DNA of 64,000 nucleotides from Gluconacetobacter diazotrophicus PA1 5 (GTDB taxonomy: Bacteria > Pseudomonadota > Alphaproteobacteria > Acetobacterales > Acetobacteraceae). Positions 1-7,658 of the stretch are shown here, piece after piece. A model generated the notes under the pieces. The model made no database searches. It was given only the letters and a program-made list of their open reading frames with translations, and had not been told where the DNA came from. Positions within the stretch are counted from its first letter, which is position 1. Each line of letters opens with the position of its first letter. The position numbers and the translations under genes were made by a program. The stretch lies in assembly GCF_000021325.1 (NCBI RefSeq), contig NC_011365.1:3562001-3626000 (forward strand), in the 5' to 3' direction.

Positions 1-269
1 GCGCCGCCGATACCTGCGGGCGAGAGGCCCAGCGTGTCCCCCCGCTGCAGGACCGGGGCCACCGAGCCGACGACCGTGACCTCCAGCCCGTCCAGAACCC
101 AGGTGATGCCCAGCGCCACGACCACCAGCATGTGGAAGCGCGACCAGGGCAGCCGGTCCAGACGCGCGGGGATATCGGTGACGATGGGCGCGGCATGGGG
201 GGAAAAGCGGGAGGAGGGATGGGGAGCCGCCCGGTCTGGTACCGGCCGGCGGGACGTCATTCCTGCCAT
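1..269 (-). CDS. MFS transporter, N-terminal part (runs off the left edge)
   Basis: This is the first ~89 codons of a minus-strand gene that continues past the left edge. After a ~40-residue polar N-terminus comes a hydrophobic helix with the sequence FHMLVVVALGITWVLDGLEV, then a VVGSVAPVL segment. A first helix ending in an acidic WVLDGLE-type turn followed by a G-P-rich loop is characteristic of major facilitator superfamily sugar or metabolite porters. Two in-frame ATGs (269 and 260) could start it; I chose the upstream one. The substrate cannot be told from this fragment. Confidence 0.7.
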   Translation of the reverse strand, partial: MAGMTSRRPVPDRAAPHPSSRFSPHAAPIVTDIPARLDRLPWSRFHMLVVVALGITWVLDGLEVTVVGSVAPVLQRGDTLGLSPAGIGG

Positions 270-351
270 GGGGGAATCCTGTCGAGGTGACGGTTGCTTT
301 TTGCTTATTTCGTCATCCAGACCATTACCGGGTCGATGTCCGACCCTGCCA

Positions 352-804
352 TCATGTTCGCGTGATCGGGCGCAGCAGGCACAGGCATTCGACCGACAGG
401 CCGGGCAGCAGGACCAGATAGATCGCAGGGCCGCCCAGCCATCCGGCCAGGATCGCGGCCAGGGCCGCACCGCCCAGCATCATCCGTGCCCCGCCCCCCC
501 GGGCCAGCAGGAACAGCCCGGTGCTGAGGGCGCACAGCAGGGCGGCCGCCAGCGCGCGGACGGGGTGATTCAGCAGGTCCGACCCCATGCCGCCCACGAC
601 CTGGCCGAGGGGCGCGGCGTGTTCCGTGCGCCCCGCCATTCCGAACAGGAAGGAAAAGGGCAGGATCAGCGCCCCGAACACGTCGCGCAGCAGCAGGAAC
701 AATCCACTGATCAGCGGCGCCATCATCAGGATGGCGACCGCGCCGCCCATGCTGGCGACGACGGTGACGATCGCGACGCGTCCTATTTTTTCTTGATCCA
801 CCAT
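352..804 (-). CDS. small membrane protein of unknown function
   Basis: A 150-residue protein with about four hydrophobic segments (roughly residues 9-40, 40-58, 82-102 and 108-145), so an integral inner-membrane protein. I do not recognise a family. Its ATG lies inside the last codons of the upstream coiled-coil gene, overlapping it by 22 bp. The two are therefore probably cotranscribed and translationally coupled. Their pairing suggests a joint envelope-related role, which is inference. Confidence 0.6.
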   Translation of the reverse strand: MVDQEKIGRVAIVTVVASMGGAVAILMMAPLISGLFLLLRDVFGALILPFSFLFGMAGRTEHAAPLGQVVGGMGSDLLNHPVRALAAALLCALSTGLFLLARGGGARMMLGGAALAAILAGWLGGPAIYLVLLPGLSVECLCLLRPITRT

Positions 805-1454
805 TTGACGGGCTCGGGCTCGTCTTCCACCACCGGCGGGGCGGCGGTCCGGCGCGGACGACGCGGCGCCGTGGCGCGGACGGGCGCGGGCGGCCGGGGC
901 GCCGAGGCCTCGCGCATGCTGCGGGCCAGATCCTGTTCCAGGCGGGCGATATCGGCCCGGGCGGCTGCCAGGCTGGATCTCAGCGCCAGGATCTCCTCGT
1001 CGCGGCTTGCGAGCCCGGCCTGGGCCTCGGCCAGTTCGATATCGGCATGCCCGATCCGGGTTTCCATCGAACGCAGGCTGGACTGGGCGTCGTGACAGGC
1101 GCGCTCGGCGTCTTCGCGCAGCTTCTGCTCGTGCCGCATCTGGTGGCGCAGGCGCTCGACCTCGCCCCCGTCATCCTGCGGGGCATGCAGCGTGCGGGCA
1201 GAGGCCGGGCGGGCGAGGGCATGATGTTCGACCCGGACGTCGCCGTCCTGGACGAACTTGCGCCGCCGCTGCGCGGGGTCGAAGGCACGGGCATTGCGCG
1301 GTGCGGACGGGCTCGGCGCCGATGACCCGGCGGGTTTCGACCCCAGGCGGGCAAGGGCCTGACGCAGCGCGTCCTCGCTGACTTCATCACGATTTTCAAT
1401 ATCGGCGTGTTCCGTTTCGCCGGAAAACGGAAACGATTCATTATATGCGGACAC
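783..1454 (-). CDS. coiled-coil protein with basic C-terminus, unknown function
   Basis: About 223 residues. The N-terminal third is polar. The middle (around residues 100-180) is a heptad-like coiled coil rich in Glu, Arg, Ala and Leu. The C-terminus is Pro/Arg-rich and ends in KWWIKKK. No enzymatic motif is visible. The start is uncertain: I chose a GTG at 1454 with a weak purine-rich site upstream; a TTG at 1496 in the same frame would add 14 residues but has no visible ribosome binding site. The gene overlaps the next membrane-protein gene by 22 bp. A scaffold or cell-envelope role is possible but unsupported. Confidence 0.55.
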   Translation of the reverse strand: MSAYNESFPFSGETEHADIENRDEVSEDALRQALARLGSKPAGSSAPSPSAPRNARAFDPAQRRRKFVQDGDVRVEHHALARPASARTLHAPQDDGGEVERLRHQMRHEQKLREDAERACHDAQSSLRSMETRIGHADIELAEAQAGLASRDEEILALRSSLAAARADIARLEQDLARSMREASAPRPPAPVRATAPRRPRRTAAPPVVEDEPEPVKWWIKKK

Positions 1455-1496
1455 AGCAGGGACTCTCGAAATGAAAAGAAAAGATGGACGATCCAA

Positions 1497-2323
1497 AGTC
1501 GATTTTTTGTGAATTATTTTGTTTTGTGTCGTTTGTTTCGATCAGGCTTTTCATGGGAACATAAAGTAGAAATTTTGATGCCGAAGCCGGTCTGGTAACC
1601 TGGTTGCTTCGCGACCGCCGGCCTGGAGATGGTGGTTTTGACGAGCGTTCCGACACTTGCAGGATCTGCGACGATCTGCGGCGCGAAAGCAATTTGCTCT
1701 AATGAGGGTTACTTAACACGTTTCGCCAAGAAAATTCAAGGGTCTCGTGTCTGGAGTTCTTGGGATGCCATTTCTTCCAGCGAAGGTAGATGTGCAAACT
1801 GTCATCTGGCATTAATTTATTTCATGGCACGACATGATGTGCTGGCTTTTCATTGCCGTCGGGTCCGTCAACCGGCCCGTCAAATCTGCATCGCTGTTGG
1901 GATTCTATATTCAATACGATAAACGGATCGAACATCTGCGGATTTTAGATGAAATGGAAAAAATATGGGAATCGATCAGGGGTGATCTTCGTCGTTCTGT
2001 CTCTCGATTTACCTTAAAAGTCAGGACGATGTCATGTTTTGATTTTAATGGTAACGATGTTTTTCGTCGATTAACGCGCTGGTCAGCGTTTTATACTGCC
2101 CCACGGTGGCGATGGTTTCGACCGTGTTCACTTTTATGTGACTTCCGAATCTAAACGCTTGCCCTGACCGATGGGTAGAGACACCACTATGCGGGTTGGT
2201 TCGGTGTCGGCTGGCAACGTAGCCGCGGACAATGGTGGCTTCCCGGGTTGACTGGCCCCTGGCGTGAAGGGCTCGGGTGGGGCAGCCGCAAAGCAAGAAT
2301 ACCAAAAAGGGAATAACGTTCAT
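1497..2323. other. 827-bp gene-free region, AT-rich in its first two thirds
   Basis: No reading frame here resembles a protein or has codon use like the neighbours. From about 1500 to 2160 the sequence is clearly more AT-rich than the rest of the window, with A- and T-tracts. From about 2160 to 2310 it is GC-rich again and holds short inverted repeats: GACACC at 2180-2185 with GGTGTC at 2203-2208, and GCCCC near 2254 with GGGGC near 2281. That part may be the 5' leader of the gluconokinase gene. I do not recognise a known riboswitch or small RNA. Confidence 0.5.
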
Positions 2324-2950
2324 ATGTCACAGCATGCTCCCATGACCATGTCCGCGGCCGGTCCGCTTGCGGCGCCGCCCGTTCCCCTGGCCCGCGCCTC
2401 GGCGCGCCTGAAGCAGGCCGGGGCGCCGCGTGTCCTGGTGGTGATGGGGGTGTCGGGGTCCGGCAAGTCCACCCTGGCGCAGTTGCTGGCCCGGCGCATG
2501 GGATGGCCGATCGTCGAAGGCGACGAACTGCATCCCGAGGCGAACATCGCCAAGATGAGCGCCGGCATTCCCCTGACGGACGAGGATCGCGCCCCCTGGC
2601 TGGAAAAGATCGCCGAGGTCGCACGGAACTGGCTGTCGTCCGGCGGATGCGGAATCGTCACCTGTTCGTCGCTGAAGCGTCGCTATCGCGATGTCATCAC
2701 CGGCGGCAATCCGCAGGTCTGTTTCGTCTACCTGAAGGGACGCCCGGAAGATATCGCGCCGCGCCTGGGGCAGCGGACGGGCCATTTCATGCCGTCCACG
2801 ATGCTGACCAGCCAGTTCGACGCGCTGGAGGAACCGGACGATTCCGAGGTCCTGCTGGAACTGGACGTCACGGCCAGCCGCTCCCGCCTGGTCGAGGCCG
2901 CCTATGAAACGCTGTCCGACCTGGCAGTGCCCGGTCAGCCGCTGAAGTAG
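2324..2950 (+). CDS. gntK: gluconokinase
   Basis: Phosphorylates gluconate to 6-phosphogluconate with ATP, feeding the pentose phosphate pathway; cytoplasmic. The 208-residue protein has a P-loop GVSGSGKS at about residues 42-49, followed by the family-typical EGDELHPEANIAKMSAGIPL with the gluconate-binding DELHP segment. Further on come CSSLKRRYRD and GRPEDIAPRLGQRTGHFMP. The N-terminus is ~30 residues longer than in E. coli GntK. ATG 2324 is preceded by a purine-rich AAAAAGGGA; an in-frame earlier start at 2264 is less likely. Gluconate is a major product of acetic acid bacteria, so the enzyme fits the inferred host. Confidence 0.93.
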   Translation: MSQHAPMTMSAAGPLAAPPVPLARASARLKQAGAPRVLVVMGVSGSGKSTLAQLLARRMGWPIVEGDELHPEANIAKMSAGIPLTDEDRAPWLEKIAEVARNWLSSGGCGIVTCSSLKRRYRDVITGGNPQVCFVYLKGRPEDIAPRLGQRTGHFMPSTMLTSQFDALEEPDDSEVLLELDVTASRSRLVEAAYETLSDLAVPGQPLK

Positions 2951-2962
2951 ACCACAAGCAGG

Positions 2963-3547
2963 TCACGGGCCCTTGTTCGGCTGCCACAGCACGTCGCCGC
3001 GCCCGTCATCGTTCAGATGGCGGGCGAGCACGAACAGATAGTCCGACAGCCGGTTCAGGCAGCGCAGGAGCGACGGGCTGACCGTATCCTCCTGCCGCAG
3101 GGCGACGACCCGCCGTTCCGCCCGGCGCACCACCGTGCGGGCCAGGTGGGCGTGGGCGGCGCCGGCGCTGCCGGCGGGCAGCACGAAACTGCGCAGCGGC
3201 TCCTGCCGCACGCGCAGCCGTTCGGTCGCCTCCTCGATGAACGCGACGGCTTCGTCACCCCCCTGGAAGCCGTCGATCAGTGCCTCGGTGTCCGGCGTGC
3301 CGTTTTCCGGCACGCACAGCATGCCGCCGATATCGAACAGCAGCGACTGCATCCGCGCCAGGCACGCCTCGTCCGGCGATGTGGGGGAAAGATGCAGGCG
3401 CAGCACGCCGATCGTCGCATTGGCTTCATCGACCGCGCCCAGGGCCTCGATCCGCGCGCTGGACTTGTCCACCCGCGTGCCGTCCCCCAGCGATGTCTGC
3501 CCCCCGTCGCCGCCGCGAGTGACGATTCGATCGATCCTGATGCTCAT
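2963..3547 (-). CDS. ATP:cob(I)alamin adenosyltransferase, PduO type
   Basis: Transfers the adenosyl group of ATP to cob(I)alamin to give coenzyme B12. The 194-residue protein begins with the family signature TRGGDGGQTSLGDGTRVDK (about residues 10-28), which binds the ATP phosphates. It then has ALGAVDEANATIG and ends with RRAERRV and LNRLSDYLFVLAR, the conserved helix pair of PduO/MMAB enzymes. The length is normal. It is convergent with gntK (13 bp apart) and followed by the DUF4142 lipoprotein gene in the opposite orientation of reading, i.e. that gene lies upstream on the same strand. No other cobalamin genes are nearby. Confidence 0.93.
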   Translation of the reverse strand: MSIRIDRIVTRGGDGGQTSLGDGTRVDKSSARIEALGAVDEANATIGVLRLHLSPTSPDEACLARMQSLLFDIGGMLCVPENGTPDTEALIDGFQGGDEAVAFIEEATERLRVRQEPLRSFVLPAGSAGAAHAHLARTVVRRAERRVVALRQEDTVSPSLLRCLNRLSDYLFVLARHLNDDGRGDVLWQPNKGP

Positions 3548-3576
3548 GCAGTCGTCTCTATCTTCAGGCCGCCGGT

Positions 3577-4134
3577 TCAGTGGTGATGGCGGCGGCGATG
3601 ATGATCGTGTTGCTCCAGGGTCTGCGCCATGTCCAGATGCGACTGGACCGTGGGCACCGTCTCGGCGGCATACGCTTTCAGCGCGGGGTCCGACCCGCCC
3701 TGTGCCTCGGCCTGGAACAGGGCCAGCGCGTCGCGGTGCCCGGCGACCTGCAATTGTGCGTAATCATGGTCGAAGGCGCGGCCTTTCTCGGCCTTCAGGG
3801 TATCGAGCACATGCTCTTCGTCCGTGTTCAGGTCCGTGGACAGGGTCTGCCCATGCTGGGACGCGATGCCGCTCAGCTTGTCCTGGTTGGATGTATGGTC
3901 GGACACCATCTGCGCGGCGAAGGATTTGATCTTCGGATTATGCGACTGGGCGGTGGCGAGGTTCGCGGTCGCGATCTCGAACGCATTCGTCTGCGCCGCC
4001 TTTTCGATGAACGTCATGTCGGCGTCCGTGAAGGCCGGCGGTGACGGGGGCGCCGGCGGGGGCTTCGGATGCTCCGCACAGGCGGCCAGCGGCAGCAGCG
4101 CGGCGGCGAATGCCCAGCGTACATATGTCTTCAT
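3577..4134 (-). CDS. DUF4142 lipoprotein with histidine-rich tail
   Basis: A 185-residue exported protein. The N-terminus is a lipoprotein signal (MKTYVRWAFAAALLPLAAC) with a LAAC lipobox, so Cys19 is probably lipidated and the protein anchored in the envelope. After a proline-rich linker, residues ~35-170 match the DUF4142 four-helix domain, with the typical FIEKAAQTNAFEI and FAAQMVSDHT motifs. The C-terminus is EQHDHHRRRHHH, which could bind metal ions. ATG 4134 is chosen because it begins the signal peptide and has AGGAACG upstream. DUF4142 has no settled function; a stress role is often proposed. Confidence 0.85.
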   Translation of the reverse strand: MKTYVRWAFAAALLPLAACAEHPKPPPAPPSPPAFTDADMTFIEKAAQTNAFEIATANLATAQSHNPKIKSFAAQMVSDHTSNQDKLSGIASQHGQTLSTDLNTDEEHVLDTLKAEKGRAFDHDYAQLQVAGHRDALALFQAEAQGGSDPALKAYAAETVPTVQSHLDMAQTLEQHDHHRRRHHH

Positions 4135-4207
4135 GGATGCGATCCGTTCCTGAAAGAGGTAAACGGATACCGAACGCATCCGGTCGCGGCGGGTTTGGTA
4201 CGGGCTG

Positions 4208-5155
4208 TCATGCGTCGCGCATCTCCTCGACGCACGCGACCAGCCGGCGGCGGATGCCCGGTTCCAGGGCCGAGTGCCCGGCATCCGGCACCATGACCAG
4301 GGTGGCGCGCGGCCAGTGCCGGGACAGGTCCCAGGCGGACTCGCTGGGGCAGATCATGTCATACCGGCCCTGGACGATGGTGCAGGGAATATGCGCGATC
4401 CGCTCCATCGCGCCCAGCAGGCCCTCGGGCGGCAGGAACAGGCCGTGCCGGAAATAATGGGCCTCGATCCGCGCCAGGCCGATGACGGCGCGGTCCTGCG
4501 CGAAGCCGGCGACGGCGGCGGGGGCGGGAATCAGCGTCGAGCACGTTCCCTCGTAGGCCGACCAGGCCCGCGCCGCCGGCAGGTGGATCGCGGGGTCGGG
4601 ATCGAACAGCAGCCGGCCATAGGCGCCCAGCGGATCATCCCGTTCCGCTTCGGGCAGGTGCGACAGGAAGGCCGCGTGCGCGTCGGGGAAGACATGGGCC
4701 AGGCCGTGGAAGAACCAGTCCAGTTCGCGCGGCCGGCCCAGGAAGATCCCGCGCAGGATCATCGCGCGCACCCGTTCGGGGTGCGCCTGGGCGTAGGCCA
4801 GCGCCAGCGTCGATCCCCACGACCCGCCGAACAGCAGCCAGTCCCCGATGCCCAGCGCCTGGCGCAGCGTTTCGATATCGCGCACCAGGTGCGGTGTCGT
4901 GTTGGCCGCGATCGACGCATGCGGCCGCGACCGCCCGGCCCCCCGCTGGTCGAACAGGACGACGCGCCAATGTTCCGGGTCGAAGAAGCGGCGATGGACC
5001 GCGCCCGCGCCCGCGCCCGGACCGCCATGCAGGAACAGCACCGTCCGCCCTGCGGGGTTGCCCGCCTGTTCCCAATAGAGTTCGTGCCCGTCGCCGACAG
5101 GCAGGTAGCCGCTGTCGTAGGGCGCGATGTCCGGGAACAGGTCGTGGCGTGGCAT
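4208..5155 (-). CDS. pip: proline iminopeptidase (alpha/beta hydrolase, S33)
   Basis: Cleaves N-terminal proline from peptides; cytoplasmic. The 315-residue protein has the oxyanion-hole motif LHGGPGAG, the DQRGAGRS segment typical of prolyl iminopeptidases, and the nucleophile elbow GGSWGS (Ser112 in this numbering). The C-terminal half contains GRYDMICP (catalytic Asp) and DAGHSA (catalytic His). The length matches the family. ATG 5155 is preferred; a TTG six codons upstream is possible. It is divergent from the DUF423 gene, so 5156-5202 must hold both promoters. Confidence 0.92.
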   Translation of the reverse strand: MPRHDLFPDIAPYDSGYLPVGDGHELYWEQAGNPAGRTVLFLHGGPGAGAGAVHRRFFDPEHWRVVLFDQRGAGRSRPHASIAANTTPHLVRDIETLRQALGIGDWLLFGGSWGSTLALAYAQAHPERVRAMILRGIFLGRPRELDWFFHGLAHVFPDAHAAFLSHLPEAERDDPLGAYGRLLFDPDPAIHLPAARAWSAYEGTCSTLIPAPAAVAGFAQDRAVIGLARIEAHYFRHGLFLPPEGLLGAMERIAHIPCTIVQGRYDMICPSESAWDLSRHWPRATLVMVPDAGHSALEPGIRRRLVACVEEMRDA

Positions 5156-5202
5156 GGGGCGACTATACGTCAAGCGGGCGGCGCGGCTAGACTGATGCCA
5201 TC

Positions 5203-5625
5203 ATGACCGTCTTGCCTGTTTCGTCTTCCGTTCCTCCCGCTGCCCCGTCCCCGGCGGACGGGCGGCCGTTCCTGGCCGCCGGGGGCCTGATCGGCATGCT
5301 CTCGGTCATCGGCGGCGCGCTGGCGGCGCACCTGCCCGATGCGATGTTCGCCCCCGCCGGCCGCTCCCTCGCGCACCAGGCCGTGGAGATGGGCATATGG
5401 CACGCGCCGGTCCTGCTGGCGGTTGGCATCCTGCTGGCCGTGCGCGGCCGGCGTATCCTGCTGCTGCTGGCGGGGGCGGGATTCGTGCTGGGAACGGTCC
5501 TGTTCTGCGGCGCCGTCGCCTGGACGGGCGTCACCGGCCTGCATCCCGGCCCGGTGGCGCCGACAGGGGGCAGCCTGCTGATCCTGGCGTGGCTGCTGCT
5601 GGCCGTGGATGGAATGCGGCGCTGA
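5203..5625 (+). CDS. DUF423 family membrane protein
   Basis: A 140-residue protein with four predicted membrane segments. The layout is that of DUF423 (YgdD-like) proteins: an early GGALAAHLPD (usually GA-GAH), a WHA motif in helix 2, a GTVLFCGA segment in helix 3 and PTGGSLLILAWLLLA at the C-terminal helix. The function of the family is not established. The stop codon is followed after 10 bp by the methyltransferase start, so the two are probably in one transcript. Confidence 0.8.
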   Translation: MTVLPVSSSVPPAAPSPADGRPFLAAGGLIGMLSVIGGALAAHLPDAMFAPAGRSLAHQAVEMGIWHAPVLLAVGILLAVRGRRILLLLAGAGFVLGTVLFCGAVAWTGVTGLHPGPVAPTGGSLLILAWLLLAVDGMRR

Positions 5626-5635
5626 GGGCGGACGA

Positions 5636-6643
5636 ATGACTGAAGACGTGGCCGGCGTGCCGGTGGAGCTGCCGCATGCCGTGGGCGCGGCCTATCTGGC
5701 CGCCGAGGGGTTCGAGGACGCCCTGTCCGAGGAACTGCGGCGCAAGGGCGTGGGCATCATGGCCTGGCACGGGCGGCTGGCGCTGTCCGCCGAACCGCCG
5801 GTCGCGGCGGCCTGGTCGCTGGACACCTGGCTCGAGCCCGAACGCCATCCCGTGGCCTCGATCGGTGCCGCGGCGGCGTTGCTGCGCGCGCGGCAGCGCA
5901 ACTGGGCGTGCCATGCCGTGCGGCATCACCGCCGGGCGACGCTGATCACCGACCGGCTGCCTCCGGTCGCCGCCCGACCGCTGACCTTCCCGGCCGCCGC
6001 GCCGGGCGGGCATCTGGGGGCATGGACGCTGCTGGCGGCGGACAGCATGCTGCTGTCCACGCGCAAATCCTCGCCCTTCGTGAACGGCATCGTCCAGTTC
6101 GTCGAGGACCGGGTCGGGCCGCCGTCGCGGGCCTACCTGAAATTATGGGAGGCCTGTGCCCGCCTGGGCGTCTGGCCAGTACCGGGCGAGCGCTGCGTCG
6201 ACCTGGGGGCATCGCCGGGCGGATGGACGTGGGCGATCGCGCAATGCGGGGCGGACGTGGTGGCCGTGGACCGCGCCGACCTGGACCCGGCCGTGGCCGC
6301 GATGCCAGGAGTGACGCTGCGCCGGGAGAGCGCGTTCGGGATCGACCCCGCCGATATCGGCCCGGTGGATTGGCTGTTTTCGGACATCATCGCCTATCCG
6401 CCGCGCCTGCTGGCGCTGGCCCGGCGATGGATCGCGGAGGGCGCCGCGCGCCGGATCGTGATGACCATCAAGTTCCAGGGCGAAACCGATCACGAGACCG
6501 CCGAGGCCTTCGCCGCCATCCCGGGCGGCCGCGTGCTGCACCTGTGGCACAACAAGCATGAACTGACCTTCTTCTGGAATCGCGAGGCGGTCGAGGCCTA
6601 TGTGTTTGGTCCCGGGATTTGGTGGTGCATTATTTTCACATGA
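5636..6643 (+). CDS. RlmM-like SAM-dependent 2'-O-methyltransferase with IS-derived C-terminal tail
   Basis: Resembles the 23S rRNA C2498 ribose methyltransferase RlmM family. The 335-codon frame has an N-terminal THUMP-like region and a Rossmann-fold domain with the SAM motif DLGASPGGWTWAI, a central SDIIAYPPRL (acidic residue) and MTIKFQGET (lysine), consistent with the Lys-Asp-Lys-type catalytic set. The last ~13 codons (from 6603) are read from the IS481-family element inserted at the gene's end. Before insertion the gene probably stopped at 6599-6601 (TAG), or five codons later, depending on which copy of the target is original. The added residues are short, so activity may be unaffected. 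Confidence 0.75.
   Translation: MTEDVAGVPVELPHAVGAAYLAAEGFEDALSEELRRKGVGIMAWHGRLALSAEPPVAAAWSLDTWLEPERHPVASIGAAAALLRARQRNWACHAVRHHRRATLITDRLPPVAARPLTFPAAAPGGHLGAWTLLAADSMLLSTRKSSPFVNGIVQFVEDRVGPPSRAYLKLWEACARLGVWPVPGERCVDLGASPGGWTWAIAQCGADVVAVDRADLDPAVAAMPGVTLRRESAFGIDPADIGPVDWLFSDIIAYPPRLLALARRWIAEGAARRIVMTIKFQGETDHETAEAFAAIPGGRVLHLWHNKHELTFFWNREAVEAYVFGPGIWWCIIFT
6597..6602. repeat. left flank of the IS, imperfect target duplication CCTATG
   Basis: Pairs with CCTAGG at 7647-7652 on the other side of the element (5 of 6 bases equal). It covers the codon where the RlmM-like gene would stop if the original target was CCTAGG. Confidence 0.65.
6603..6628 (+). repeat. left terminal inverted repeat of the IS481-family element
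   Basis: Begins TGTTTGGTCCCGGG and matches the reverse complement of 7621-7646 at 25 of 26 positions. Confidence 0.92.
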
Positions 6644-6658
6644 GTGGAAGGATGCGCT

Positions 6659-7651
6659 ATGGGCCAGGTTCACCACGGAAGCGCCACGACGACAGCGGCA
6701 GTCCGTCGAGCGATACAACATAGTCAAGAGAGCCTGAGGGTTCTGGCGAAACGCTACGGGATCAACCCGAAGACGGTCGCCAAATGGAAGGGGCGGACCG
6801 ATACGTCGGATCGACGCACCGGTCCGAAGGTCGCATCCTCAACCATCCTGTCGACCGAAGAAGAAGCGATCGTTGTGGCCTTCCGTCGCCATACCCTGCT
6901 GCCTCTTGATGATTGCCTTTATGCGCTTCAGGCGACGATCCCGCATCTGACGCGATCTTCCCTGCACCGTTGTTTTCAGCGCCATGGGATCAGCCGCCTG
7001 CCCGAGACCGAAGGCGACAAACCAAAACGGTCGAAGTTCAAGAGTTATCCGATCGGCTATTTTCACATCGACATTGCTGAAGTCCGCACTGAAATGGGGC
7101 GCCTTTATCTTCTGGTGGCGATCGACCGGACCTCGAAATTCGCTTTTGTCCAATTGCACGAGAAAGCGACACGTCGCGTTGCCGGTGACTTCCTGCGTGC
7201 TCTGGCCGCTGCGGTTCCCTACCGCATCCATACCGTGCTGACCGATAACGGCACGCATTTTACCGATCCGGCCGGCAATGGATGGACACCCGAAGACATC
7301 AAGGCCATGCGGGCGGATGGTGTCCTGTTCCGGTGCCACTCTTTTGAACTGGCCTGTGCTGATCTCGATATCGAGCATCGACTGACAAAGCCGCGACATC
7401 CCTGGACGAATGGCCAGGTCGAGAGGATGAACCGCACGATCAAGGACGCCACCGTCAAGCGCTTCTACTACGAAACACATGACCAGTTGCGTCAACACCT
7501 CGCCGACTTCGTTACCGCCTACAATTTCGCCCGCAGGCTCAAGACCCTGCGCGGCCTCACTCCATATGAATTCATTTGTCAGCAGTGGGAAAAAGAACCA
7601 TCACGGTTCATACATAATCCGCACCACCAAATCCCGGGACAAAACACCTAG
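6659..7651 (+). CDS. IS481-family transposase
   Basis: 330 residues. An N-terminal helix-turn-helix region (about residues 12-45, with LRVLAKRYGINPKTVAKWK) binds the repeats. It is followed by an rve/DDE integrase core: HIDIAEV (Asp138), VLTDNGTHF (Asp196) and NGQVERMNRTIKDA (Glu255). The ATG at 6659 gives the usual MGQVHHGSATTT start; a GTG at 6644 is also in frame. The frame crosses the right end of the element and stops at a TAG contributed by the target site. All catalytic residues are present, so the enzyme looks intact. Confidence 0.93.
   Translation: MGQVHHGSATTTAAVRRAIQHSQESLRVLAKRYGINPKTVAKWKGRTDTSDRRTGPKVASSTILSTEEEAIVVAFRRHTLLPLDDCLYALQATIPHLTRSSLHRCFQRHGISRLPETEGDKPKRSKFKSYPIGYFHIDIAEVRTEMGRLYLLVAIDRTSKFAFVQLHEKATRRVAGDFLRALAAAVPYRIHTVLTDNGTHFTDPAGNGWTPEDIKAMRADGVLFRCHSFELACADLDIEHRLTKPRHPWTNGQVERMNRTIKDATVKRFYYETHDQLRQHLADFVTAYNFARRLKTLRGLTPYEFICQQWEKEPSRFIHNPHHQIPGQNT
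7621..7646 (-). repeat. right terminal inverted repeat of the IS481-family element
   Basis: Read on the minus strand it begins TGTTTTGTCCCGGG. It is also the coding sequence for the last transposase residues. Confidence 0.92.
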
Positions 7652-7652
7652 G
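7647..7652. repeat. right flank of the IS, target copy CCTAGG
   Basis: Contains TAG at 7649-7651, which is the stop codon of the transposase although it lies outside the element. Confidence 0.75.
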
Positions 7653-7658
7653 CAGCCT

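Larger units (their letters stand above)
6603..7646 (+). mobile_element. IS481-family insertion sequence, 1044 bp
   Basis: A complete element with 26-bp terminal inverted repeats that differ at one position (sixth base), both starting with TGT as is usual for IS481. It encodes one DDE transposase. It is flanked by CCTATG on the left and CCTAGG on the right, an imperfect 6-bp direct repeat; CCTAGG fits the NCTAGN target known for IS481. It lies between the RlmM-like gene and a small membrane-protein gene and touches only the end of the former. Confidence 0.92.

Noticed and set aside
2090-2323. tmRNA, 6S RNA or known riboswitch in the gntK leader
   Set aside because: The TGGTTTCGAC-like stretch near 2109 recalls a tmRNA start, but no tRNA-like domain, tag frame or conserved 6S bubble could be found.
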